A stretch of DNA of 64,000 nucleotides from an uncultured Phocaeicola sp. (GTDB lineage: Bacteria; Bacteroidota; Bacteroidia; Bacteroidales; Bacteroidaceae). Shown in pieces: positions 52,844 to 60,298 of the stretch; positions within the stretch are counted from its first letter, which is position 1; every line of letters begins with the position of its first letter. The stretch spans positions 40,695 through 104,694 of the forward strand of contig CALUJS010000004.1 of the NCBI GenBank assembly GCA_944321015.1, written 5' to 3'. The notes beneath the pieces were generated by a model that saw only the letters and a program-made list of their open reading frames with translations, had not been told where the DNA came from and did not search any database. Made by a program: the position numbers and the translations under genes.

Positions 52844-55016
52844 AAACAATCCTTACGGAATAAGTGGAATTACCATACCACGGATTCAACGTGCTTATGC
52901 TCAAGGTCGATCTGATGCGCATGCAGTAAAGACTCGTGAGCGTTTTCTCTCTGCGATATATGCTGGATTAATAAACGATGGTTTGACTCTTGATTTCATT
53001 TATGGTAATATTCAGAATGGTCAGTTGATTCCTCTTGATGGACAGCAACGACTAACAACTCTTTGGCTACTTCATTGGTATGCAGATAAAAAAGAGAGTA
53101 TTAACGACAAGCGACTCGCAAGATTTTCATACAACACACGTTATAGCGCACGAGACTTTCTTATTAAGCTCGTTAACTATGAACCTACCTGGAAAACACG
53201 CCTTAGCGATGAAATTGAAAATGAGGGGTGGTTTCCTATGGAATGGATCAATGATCCTACAGTTAGAGGAATGCTCACAATGCTTGATGAAATTCAAAAG
53301 CGTTTTGCCGATATTGATGATTTATGGAATAAGTTAGATAAAATTAATTTCTATTTTCGCGATATTGAGGAGATGAAACTAACTGATGACATTTACATCA
53401 AGATGAACTCCCGTGGAAAACCACTCACTGACTTTGAGCATTTCAAGGCTGAACTCTTAAAGATTATACGTTCCGAAAATGGCGATGAAACTGCAGCTAA
53501 ACGCATTGGTCTTAAAATAGACCGCGAATGGACCGATTTACTTTGGATTTATCGGGATGAGGCTAATCTTGTTGATAACGGTTTTCTGAACTTTTTTCGC
53601 ATGATATCCCTTATTCTGATATATAAATCAGATCACTCTTCGTCAGAGTTCGATTTAAAAGATGATTTCAGCTTACTAGATAGGCTTTATAAGAATCACC
53701 CGGACAATGTAGCGTTTCTTGAACTAGCCTTTGATTGCATGGTTAATATTCAGAATAAGACGCTAATCTCCAATTCATCGATCACCAACCCAATCGATGA
53801 TTTCTTCAGATCCTATCTGTCGGCAGAAGATTACGAGCATGGAAAAGTTGTCGTATCTCAACAAATTACAGATCTCAATATTTTCAAAGAAGTATTGAAC
53901 GGAACAGCATTGAGTAGAAATACTCCCTATTGGTTAATAATGCTCTACTCATTCCTAATCTATTTAATGAACTATGACACGATAAAAGAAATAGATTTCC
54001 GTCGACGCTTGCGTGTGGTAGTGAATCTGCTCAAAAACTCTCGGAACGAGGTCGTCGATACCCCTAATGGTGATGCAGGAAACCGTATGCCTGCAAATCT
54101 TCGTCAGGTAGATAATATTATTCTTTCAGGAGAGATTGCAGATTGCATAACGATTGATAATGACAAGCGGCAGAATTTCAATGTAATCCAGATGGAAGAG
54201 GAGCGTCAAAAGCTCCAGTTCACAAATGAACATCCCGAGCATTCTGCAGGTCTTTTTCAGTTGGAGGATTACTATCTGCTTCAAGGTCGTACAGATGTTG
54301 TTGGGTTTGAGAATACTCATCTTTATCAGCGATTCATTCATGTTTTTGATACATGCTCTCGCGATATTATTGACTGTGCAATGTTAGCAACATATGATTA
54401 TAGCCAAAGGATAAACAATTGGTGTATTCAGCTTGGTTCTGGGGATCAAGGTGAAATAGGCTATAAGGCTTGGTACGCGTTATTTCACCCTACAGGAAAG
54501 ATTACAGATTTCAACAAGACAAAGAAATCATTGCGATCTCTGCTTGAGACTGACGTAAAAATCGACGACAAATACCTGCAAGATAGAATCGACGCTTATC
54601 TGTCAGAATGTAGGACTAAAAATCAATACGATTGGCGATATTACTATATATTGTATTCATGTTTCCGGCCCTGTCGCTATGGTAAATATACTATGTATGA
54701 TGATCAACCATATGCTCTTGTTGCGCTGCACTCTGAGAAACGTGAGTCATCTAATGCCTATCAATGTATGCTTCAGGCACTCATTGAAGATAAAGCAGTG
54801 GCAAGTTCTGTAGAGAGGTGTGATATTCGTGCGATTTCTTACAGAAAAGGGCTGTTGACATGTGAAAACAATGCTTTTGTATCATACTCTTTGAATGACG
54901 ATAAAGAGCGCGCCAGATTTAGCATTCCACAAAATAAAGAAGGTATTGACACCGTTGACCGTATCCAATACTTTAAGGATAATAGAAAGGATAATAATTG
55001 TTGGATATATCAATAA
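52809..55016 (+). CDS. DUF262 protein, partner of the preceding gene
   Basis: Second DUF262 protein, intact, 735 residues. N-terminal ITIPRIQRAYAQGR (about 21-34) corresponds to the Px(Y/I)QRxY motif, and PLDGQQRLTTLWLLHWY (75-91) is the DGQQR nucleotide motif. A third family segment is YIKMNSRGKPLTDFEHFKAE (about 198-217). I see no HNH motif at its C-terminus, which instead carries an uncharacterised region with YDWRYYYILYSCF. It overlaps the preceding gene by 35 bp. The pair resembles two-subunit restriction systems in which one subunit carries the nuclease; that role is inferred. Clearly A+T-rich. Confidence 0.8.
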   Translation: METTTLKNLLSENNPYGISGITIPRIQRAYAQGRSDAHAVKTRERFLSAIYAGLINDGLTLDFIYGNIQNGQLIPLDGQQRLTTLWLLHWYADKKESINDKRLARFSYNTRYSARDFLIKLVNYEPTWKTRLSDEIENEGWFPMEWINDPTVRGMLTMLDEIQKRFADIDDLWNKLDKINFYFRDIEEMKLTDDIYIKMNSRGKPLTDFEHFKAELLKIIRSENGDETAAKRIGLKIDREWTDLLWIYRDEANLVDNGFLNFFRMISLILIYKSDHSSSEFDLKDDFSLLDRLYKNHPDNVAFLELAFDCMVNIQNKTLISNSSITNPIDDFFRSYLSAEDYEHGKVVVSQQITDLNIFKEVLNGTALSRNTPYWLIMLYSFLIYLMNYDTIKEIDFRRRLRVVVNLLKNSRNEVVDTPNGDAGNRMPANLRQVDNIILSGEIADCITIDNDKRQNFNVIQMEEERQKLQFTNEHPEHSAGLFQLEDYYLLQGRTDVVGFENTHLYQRFIHVFDTCSRDIIDCAMLATYDYSQRINNWCIQLGSGDQGEIGYKAWYALFHPTGKITDFNKTKKSLRSLLETDVKIDDKYLQDRIDAYLSECRTKNQYDWRYYYILYSCFRPCRYGKYTMYDDQPYALVALHSEKRESSNAYQCMLQALIEDKAVASSVERCDIRAISYRKGLLTCENNAFVSYSLNDDKERARFSIPQNKEGIDTVDRIQYFKDNRKDNNCWIYQ

Positions 55017-55040
55017 GATTAGTGTAACATCGTGAGTAAA

Positions 55041-55071
55041 GGGGGTGCATCGCTAATTACGACACACCCCC
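55041..55071 (+). terminator. Right flanking 31-bp hairpin, terminator of the defence island
   Basis: Stem GGGGGTG (55041-55047) pairs with CACCCCC (55065-55071) around CATCGCTAATTACGACA, followed by TTTT. It differs from the left copy (44454-44484) at four positions, two of which compensate each other in the stem. It also sits 20 bp past the end of the convergent META-domain gene, so it may work in both directions. Confidence 0.8.
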
Positions 55072-55090
55072 TTTTATCAATAATCTTACT

Positions 55091-55867
55091 TTATTTCTTC
55101 ACCAGTTCCATGATTTGTTTGCCGTCGGCATAGAGAGCCAGATGGCCGTTGTCCAACACGCTGTAGGTTTGCGTTTGGTTTAGCGCTTTCATGATGTTGT
55201 TTTCCAACTCCATGTCCGGACACATCATGCGTGTGGCTGCCACTCCTTGGAAAGCCAATGTGTGCTTTTGGCCTTCGTCGGTAACGAAACTGCCATGTAT
55301 GTTGTTGCAACCGGCACAGCCGTGCATGACCTTTTGTGCCACGTCGAATGCCAGGAACGGCTGTTTCTCCAAGTTGTCGGGCACGTTGTTGTCATAGACC
55401 TTGATAATGTTCCATTCGCCGTTGAGCTTGTGACTTTCGGCACGTTTCTTCAGGATGACAACAGGACGGTCGTTGTCGTTGCACAATGCAATCTCGCCAT
55501 TTTCCATGGGCTGATAGCTTTTTACCTGTCCCAAGGCGTTGAGTACGTTGCGCTCGGTGTCCATATTGGGCCCGGCCATCATGGTGCTGGCCATTTGCCC
55601 CAGTTCCAACGAACCGGCTTTCTCCTTGTTCAGCTGAAATGACCCCATGATGTTGTTGCATCCGGCATTTCCATAGACGCGTCCTTGTTCGATGTCGAAG
55701 CCAATGTATGGGGATTCTTTGAGTGTGATTGCACTTCCGTTGACTTCCACAATGTTCCATTCTCCTTCAAAGTCTGCGGGAGAAAGCATTGCCGTGTTCT
55801 TGGATGTTTGACACGAAGCCATTGTAAGCATAGCCAAAGCAAAGGCCGGAATGATTTTCTTTTTCAT
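55091..55867 (-). CDS. Lipoprotein with two META domains
   Basis: Exported lipoprotein: signal peptide ending in MASC. Two META-type domains (HslJ-like) follow, one at ~35-140 (EGEWNIVEVNGSAITL, FDIEQGRVYGNAGCNNIMG) and one at ~148-256 (NGEWNIIKVYDNNVPDN, HGCAGCNNIHGSF). Each keeps the GCNN pattern. Such proteins are linked to envelope stress and heat-shock tolerance; the precise role is unknown. Start ATG 55867 is chosen for the signal peptide. 258 residues. No consensus promoter found upstream. Confidence 0.88.
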   Translation of the reverse strand: MKKKIIPAFALAMLTMASCQTSKNTAMLSPADFEGEWNIVEVNGSAITLKESPYIGFDIEQGRVYGNAGCNNIMGSFQLNKEKAGSLELGQMASTMMAGPNMDTERNVLNALGQVKSYQPMENGEIALCNDNDRPVVILKKRAESHKLNGEWNIIKVYDNNVPDNLEKQPFLAFDVAQKVMHGCAGCNNIHGSFVTDEGQKHTLAFQGVAATRMMCPDMELENNIMKALNQTQTYSVLDNGHLALYADGKQIMELVKK

Positions 55868-55981
55868 GATTTGCATAGTTATATGTTTGAAACAATTTGT
55901 TTGTTACTCTTTCTAAATGCGGGTTTCGCATAAATACTGCGCAAGCATGTCTTAATAAACGATAATGTAGATGTCGGAGTC

Positions 55982-56797
55982 TTAACTCTTTTGCAATGAC
56001 AGTTTCCCATCCCGTGAGATGAGGATGGCAATCTGGTAGCAAAGCGTTTCATTGGGAATGGAGAGAGAGGCTTCGTAATGGAAGCCTTCATGACTTACGC
56101 CGGTAAAGACCATGTCGCTCAGTATGGCGCCTTTCAGGAAATTGGCGTCCACGACCGATTCAAAGTCGTTCTTGGTGAAGTCTTTGGCATACAGCGAGTG
56201 TTTCCCTTCGTAAACGCAGATGTGGATGACGTTGTCGTAATATACCTGCTCAATCTTCATGCCGTTCTCATTGTAGGAAGTCTTGTAGACTTTTCTGGTT
56301 GAGGGGTTGATATAGACATAACCCCGGTAACGATGTCCGTCGAACATCACTACGGAATCTCGTTTGACGACTTTGTCGTACATGGCAATGGGGGCTTGCG
56401 GCTCATCGTTGAATTCTAGGGAGTCGAGCTCATATTCAGAGCGATGGAGCTTGATGAGCTCTCCGGTGATGGAGTGATACCAGAAGCAGTCTTTTTCCAG
56501 GCGGGCAATTTCATACGACACCGTGTCGGCCCCACAGATTACCAGTTGGCCGTTCGTGGTTTTGAAGTATAACGGGCGTGACTCCTTTCCCGGATAGTAG
56601 AGAGAATCGCCTTCGGCACGGAATTGCACGGCTCCGCCTTCATCGTCGGCCCAGATGCCTTGCAGTGCGTTCTTGGTCAGCGTGTCTTCCGAGACTGCGA
56701 CGGTTGGAACCGTGTCGCTTGCCGAATGCCGGCAGGCAGATAGGACCATTAATGCCATTCCCAAACAATATGCTGCCCGGATTACCTTGTTACTCAT
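55982..56797 (-). CDS. Lipoprotein of unknown function (possibly DUF4738)
   Basis: N-terminal signal SNKVIRAAYCLGMALMVLSAC is a lipoprotein signal with lipobox LSAC. After a short Ser/Thr linker comes an N-terminal part (~45-120) with GIWADDEGGAVQFRAEGDSL resembling lipocalin-like small domains. The C-terminal half (~130-271) reads like the DUF4738 group seen in Bacteroides. It overlaps the end of rfbC by 8 bp and so is cotranscribed with it; ATG 56797 is chosen since the longer frame only overlaps rfbC. Function unknown. 271 residues. Confidence 0.7.
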   Translation of the reverse strand: MSNKVIRAAYCLGMALMVLSACRHSASDTVPTVAVSEDTLTKNALQGIWADDEGGAVQFRAEGDSLYYPGKESRPLYFKTTNGQLVICGADTVSYEIARLEKDCFWYHSITGELIKLHRSEYELDSLEFNDEPQAPIAMYDKVVKRDSVVMFDGHRYRGYVYINPSTRKVYKTSYNENGMKIEQVYYDNVIHICVYEGKHSLYAKDFTKNDFESVVDANFLKGAILSDMVFTGVSHEGFHYEASLSIPNETLCYQIAILISRDGKLSLQKS

Positions 56798-57341
56798 ACA
56801 CTTCAGCATTACGCAGCCAGGCCGCATGCAAGTCTTTCTCCGACAACAGCAGTTGCTCCTTGTCGATGTTCCACTCAATGGCAAGCTCCGGATCGTCGAA
56901 GCGGATGGATGCTTCGGCTTGCGGGGCATACACATTGTCCACCTTATAAGTAAACACAGCTTCGTCGCTCAACACAAGGAAACCGTGGGCAAATCCTCTG
57001 GGGATGTAGAGCTGGCGTTTGTTTTCACCGCTCAGTTCCACGGCCACGTGTTGTCCGAATGTCGGCGATTGACGGCGTATGTCGACGGCTATGTCCAGCA
57101 CCTTCCCTTGGATGACGCGCACCAGTTTGGCTTGGCTGTATTCGCCTTTTTGATAATGCAGCCCTCTCAACACGCCGAAAGCGGATTTGGATTCATTGTC
57201 CTGTATGAAGTCCACCCTCTTTCCGATGTGGCTCTCAAACTCTTCTTTCTTAAAAGCTTCAAAGAAATATCCGCGTGCATCCTTGAATATTTTGGGTTCG
57301 ATGATCCACACGCCTTCGATTGCTGTTGGAATATAATTCAT
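56790..57341 (-). CDS. rfbC: dTDP-4-dehydrorhamnose 3,5-epimerase
   Basis: Epimerises dTDP-4-keto-6-deoxyglucose at C3 and C5 in dTDP-rhamnose synthesis, for surface polysaccharides. The family pattern is complete: FKDARGYFFEAF, GVLRGLHYQKGEYSQAKLVR with catalytic His62, YIPRGFAHGFLVLSD, and TYKVDNVYAP with catalytic Tyr near residue 132. 183 residues. The other rml genes are not adjacent. Divergent from the HU-SPOR gene. Confidence 0.95.
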   Translation of the reverse strand: MNYIPTAIEGVWIIEPKIFKDARGYFFEAFKKEEFESHIGKRVDFIQDNESKSAFGVLRGLHYQKGEYSQAKLVRVIQGKVLDIAVDIRRQSPTFGQHVAVELSGENKRQLYIPRGFAHGFLVLSDEAVFTYKVDNVYAPQAEASIRFDDPELAIEWNIDKEQLLLSEKDLHAAWLRNAEVYE

Positions 57342-57363
57342 GACTTGTTTGTTTTTTGTGGCA

Positions 57364-57371
57364 CAAAAGTA
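57364..57371 (-). promoter_or_regulatory. -7 element for rfbC
   Basis: Minus-strand TACTTTTG fits TAnnTTTG, 23 bp before ATG 57341. No good TTTG upstream. Confidence 0.55.
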
Positions 57372-57456
57372 GTGAAATAGTTGGTGAGGACGTATAGTTT
57401 CATTAAAGAATTTTAATTGAATGGGGTTGCTCTTATCTTCTCGACCGAAAAAAAAC

Positions 57457-57464
57457 TATATTTG
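57457..57464 (+). promoter_or_regulatory. -7 element at the start of the HU-SPOR gene
   Basis: TATATTTG fits TAnnTTTG but ends only 4 bp before ATG 57469. Transcription from it would begin at or just after the start codon, giving a leaderless mRNA; otherwise another promoter further upstream must be used. Confidence 0.5.
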
Positions 57465-57468
57465 CAAT

Positions 57469-58581
57469 ATGAATGAACTTTTACGACATATTGAACGTTT
57501 GCTGGTGGAGAATGAGTGTGTCATCATCCCCGATTTTGGCGGATTTGTGACATACTATGCTCCGGCTCGACATCTTGAGAAGGAACGTTTATTCCTTCCT
57601 CCTTATCGTACGGTCGGGTTTAATCCGTTGCTTCGGATGAATGACGGTCTGCTCATTCAGTCCTACATGCAGAAATTTGAGGTGAGTTATCCGGTGGCCC
57701 AACGGATGGTTGAGGCAGCCGTGGACGAACTGAGTGATGTCTTGCACGAAGAAGGGTGCGTGAAAATGCCGGGCTTGGGCGAACTGTCGCTCAACGCAGA
57801 GAATCTGTTGGAGTTTCATCCTTCGGAAGACGGCATTGTGTCTCCCATGTTGTACGGATGGGCAAAGTTTGAGATGCAGGAACTCAAGGATTTGCCACAT
57901 GCCGCGTCCGAAGAGGCAAAGACGCGGGCATTGGAACCGAAGAAAGGCAACAACTCCAATGTGTTGGTCATCAATGTCAACCGTACATGGCTCAACAATA
58001 TAGTGGCCGTGGCGGCTGCTGTCATCCTGTTTTTCTTCTTGTCCGTCCCGGTGGACAACACCTATGTCGAGCCGGAAAGCTATGCTTCGTTGGGCGATGC
58101 TGGTTGGTTTGAGCAGATTCGGCCCCGTTCGTTTGCAACGACGGTGATAGATGCTCCTCAGACACCCGCACGGCAGGAAACCGTAGCTCCGCAAACTCCC
58201 AAGAAGAAGATTCATGAGGAGAAGATTGCGCTGGTGAAGACCCCGGCCGCATCCGGGCAAACGAAGGCTCCCGAAGTTGCCGCTCCGAAAAAAGTAATGC
58301 CCGAAGCCCAACCGGCTGCGCCGGAGAAAGCTGTCCGGCAAGCTCCCCGGAAACAATATCACATCATTGTGGCCAGTGTGGGAAGCCGTGCCGATGCGGA
58401 AACCGTAGTGAGCGACTTGGCGGCCAAAGGCTATCCGGGAGCAACCGTCATTGAGCGCGACGGCCGTGTGCGTGTCGCCCTGATGTCGGGCGCCGATAAG
58501 GAAGCAATCAACGCCAAGATGCTTCAGTTGAGAAAAAAATATATGTTCAAGCAAGCGTGGATGCTCACTACGCGACGTTAA
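57469..58581 (+). CDS. HU-like (CCDC81-type) N-terminus, one membrane segment, C-terminal SPOR domain
   Basis: Residues ~1-140 match the bacterial CCDC81-like HU domain (MNELLRHIERLL, IIPDFGGFVTYYAP, GFNPLLRMNDGLLIQSY, VKMPGLGELSLN). A single membrane segment lies at ~174-195 (WLNNIVAVAAAVILFFFLSV), then a Pro/Ala/Lys-rich stretch and a SPOR domain (~293-368, QYHIIVASVGSRADAE). SPOR domains bind denuded septal peptidoglycan, and HU-like domains can bind DNA, so this protein could link chromosome and division site; that is inference. ATG 57469 fits the conserved start. 370 residues, 15 bp before the FHA gene. Confidence 0.88.
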   Translation: MNELLRHIERLLVENECVIIPDFGGFVTYYAPARHLEKERLFLPPYRTVGFNPLLRMNDGLLIQSYMQKFEVSYPVAQRMVEAAVDELSDVLHEEGCVKMPGLGELSLNAENLLEFHPSEDGIVSPMLYGWAKFEMQELKDLPHAASEEAKTRALEPKKGNNSNVLVINVNRTWLNNIVAVAAAVILFFFLSVPVDNTYVEPESYASLGDAGWFEQIRPRSFATTVIDAPQTPARQETVAPQTPKKKIHEEKIALVKTPAASGQTKAPEVAAPKKVMPEAQPAAPEKAVRQAPRKQYHIIVASVGSRADAETVVSDLAAKGYPGATVIERDGRVRVALMSGADKEAINAKMLQLRKKYMFKQAWMLTTRR

Positions 58582-58596
58582 TCACACCCTTAATCA

Positions 58597-59124
58597 ATGA
58601 AACGAGTACGTTGTCCCAAATGTGACCACTACATTATATTTGACGAAACAAAATACGAAGAAGGACAATCCTTAATCTTTGTGTGCGATGAGTGCAAGAA
58701 ACAGTTCAGCATCCGCATCGGGGCGTCGAAGTTGAACGCCCTGCGCAAGGAAGAAAAGGTGGATGAAGCGGAAAACAAGGATGCCTATGGCAGCATTGTC
58801 GTGATAGAGAATGCGTTTGCCTACAAGCAGGTGCTGCCCTTGCGGGAAGGAGACAATGTCGTTGGCCGCAGGAGCAAGGGTATGAACATCGAGGTGCCCA
58901 TTGAGACGAACGACCGCAACATGGACAGACGGCATTGCATAATCAACGTGAAGCGCGACAAGGAAGGAAAGCTCGTGTACACGTTGCGCGACAATGGCAG
59001 CCTGTGTGGCACGTTTCTGATGAACGACCTGATTGGCGACCGCGAACGGGTGAGGATAGACGACGGCGCGATAATGACATTGGGCGCCACGACCGTCATC
59101 TTGCGGGCGGCCGAAGAACAATAA
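58597..59124 (+). CDS. Zinc-ribbon and FHA-domain protein
   Basis: An N-terminal zinc ribbon with Cys6/Cys9 (RCPKCDHY) and Cys30/Cys33 (CDECKKQF) is followed by an FHA domain (~70-170): GDNVVGRRSKGMNIEVP, MDRRHCIINV, LRDNGSLCGTFLMN. FHA domains bind phosphothreonine peptides, but no kinase is nearby. It lies 15 bp from the HU-SPOR gene and 14 bp from the HAD phosphatase gene, probably one operon. 175 residues. Confidence 0.86.
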   Translation: MKRVRCPKCDHYIIFDETKYEEGQSLIFVCDECKKQFSIRIGASKLNALRKEEKVDEAENKDAYGSIVVIENAFAYKQVLPLREGDNVVGRRSKGMNIEVPIETNDRNMDRRHCIINVKRDKEGKLVYTLRDNGSLCGTFLMNDLIGDRERVRIDDGAIMTLGATTVILRAAEEQ

Positions 59125-59138
59125 AAAACACTTATCCC

Positions 59139-59954
59139 ATGGCATACAGACTTTTGGTCCTCGATTTGGACGGCACGCTGACCAACAGCCGCAAAGAAAT
59201 CACTCCCCATACGCTCGACACGCTGATTCGGGCTCAGGAAAAAGGCGTCAGAATCGTTCTGGCCTCCGGAAGGCCCACCTACGGCGTGGCTCCCGTGGCC
59301 GACGCGTTGCGGCTGGCCGATTTTGGCGGATACATCCTGTCGTACAACGGCAGCGAGATAACGGACTGGCGGACGAAGGAAGTGCTCTATGAGAACAAGC
59401 TCAATCCCGCCGTGCTGCCCTATCTGTATGAATGTGCCCGGAAGAACCGTTTTGCCATTGTTACCTATCATGATAAATACGTCATCACCGAATATCCGGA
59501 AGACGAATACGTGCAAAAGGAAGCCTTGCTCAATGTCATGCAGTTGCAGAAAGTCGACAACTTTCTGGAAGCCATCCGCTTCCCCGTGGTCAAATGTCTG
59601 ATTGTGGGCGAACCTTCGCGATTGGCATTGCTGGAAAAGGAGATGGCCGGCCGGCTGGCCGAGCAGATGGGGGTTTATCGTTCCGAACCCTATTTCCTGG
59701 AACTTGTGCCCGATGGCATCGACAAAGCCCGTTCGCTGGGCATATTGCTCGGAAGGCTCGGAATGTCGCGCGAGGAGGTGATAGCTTGCGGCGACGGATT
59801 CAATGACCTGTCGATGATAATGTATGCCGGGCTTGGCGTGGCCATGGAGAATGCCCAGCCCGAATTGCGTGCCCGGGCCGACTACATAACCCGTTCCAAC
59901 GACCGGGACGGGGTGGCGCATGTGGTGGAGAAATTCATATTGCAACTGTCCTGA
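59139..59954 (+). CDS. HAD-superfamily (Cof-type) phosphatase
   Basis: Cytoplasmic phosphatase of broad specificity class. Motif I VLDLDGTLTNS with the nucleophilic Asp, motif II VLASGRPTYGV, motif III Lys in GIDKARSLGILLGRLG, and motif IV ACGDGFNDLSMI are all present, with the large C2 cap of the Cof group between motifs II and III. 271 residues. ATG 59139 is chosen because the longer frame overlaps the FHA gene out of phase. Substrate unknown. Confidence 0.93.
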   Translation: MAYRLLVLDLDGTLTNSRKEITPHTLDTLIRAQEKGVRIVLASGRPTYGVAPVADALRLADFGGYILSYNGSEITDWRTKEVLYENKLNPAVLPYLYECARKNRFAIVTYHDKYVITEYPEDEYVQKEALLNVMQLQKVDNFLEAIRFPVVKCLIVGEPSRLALLEKEMAGRLAEQMGVYRSEPYFLELVPDGIDKARSLGILLGRLGMSREEVIACGDGFNDLSMIMYAGLGVAMENAQPELRARADYITRSNDRDGVAHVVEKFILQLS

Positions 59955-59990
59955 CATCTTTTCCTCTTCTGCTATTAAAATAATCTCCCC

Positions 59991-60143
59991 GGAACCTTTA
60001 AGTATCTTCCGTGGAAGCTTCAAGTATCTTCTGCGGAACATTCAAGTATCTTCCGTGGAACATTCAAGTATCTTCTGTGGAAGCTTCAAGTATCTTCTGC
60101 GGAACCTTCAAGTATCTTCTGCGGAACCTTCAAATATGTTGCG
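59991..60143. repeat. 22-bp tandem array, 7 units (cluster F, part 1)
   Basis: Seven consecutive 22-bp units, each close to GGAACCTTCAAGTATC followed by TTCTGC, begin at 59991, 60013, 60035, 60057, 60079, 60101 and 60123. The positions that vary are mostly C/G/A in the GGAAxxTTC part and the TTCCGT/TTCTGC end. Spacing is invariant. Reading frames change from unit to unit, so it is not coding. Confidence 0.93.
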
Positions 60144-60225
60144 TCCGACCTGTGCATATGCCGGATCGTGAGCGTAGATATGCCGCGTCGCGCCGCTCCA
60201 TATGGAGGCTCGAACTGTAGGAGCG
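60134..60225. repeat. 22-bp-period intergenic repeat, cluster F part 2 (4 units)
   Basis: ATATG cores at 60134, 60156, 60178 and 60200 continue the exact 22-bp phase of the preceding array (its GTATC core at 60112 is one step earlier). Units contain CCGGATCGTGAGCG and CCGCGTCGCGCCGCTCC, like clusters A-E. This directly links the two repeat types. Confidence 0.85.
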
Positions 60226-60247
60226 TGGTCATTTAGAAGCGCGATTT

Positions 60248-60279
60248 TTTGCCATTTTATTCTACTTTGCCTAAGTTTG
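60248..60279 (+). promoter_or_regulatory. Promoter of the pcrA/uvrD helicase gene
   Basis: TTTG (60248-60251) lies 20 nt upstream of TAAGTTTG (60272-60279). Predicted start near 60286, leaving a leader of about 13 nt that contains GAGGACGG before ATG 60299. Confidence 0.75.
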
Positions 60280-60298
60280 CGCCAAATTCTGAGGACGG

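Noticed and set aside
58821..60041. 406-codon minus-strand frame
   Set aside because: Spans the complements of the FHA and HAD genes and runs into the 22-bp array; no domain.
59920..60220. Short repeat-containing proteins encoded by the 22-bp array
   Set aside because: The period is not a multiple of three, so the translation is a frame-cycling artefact; no start context.
59991..60225. CRISPR array
   Set aside because: The 22-bp units follow one another directly with no unique spacers, and no cas gene is nearby.
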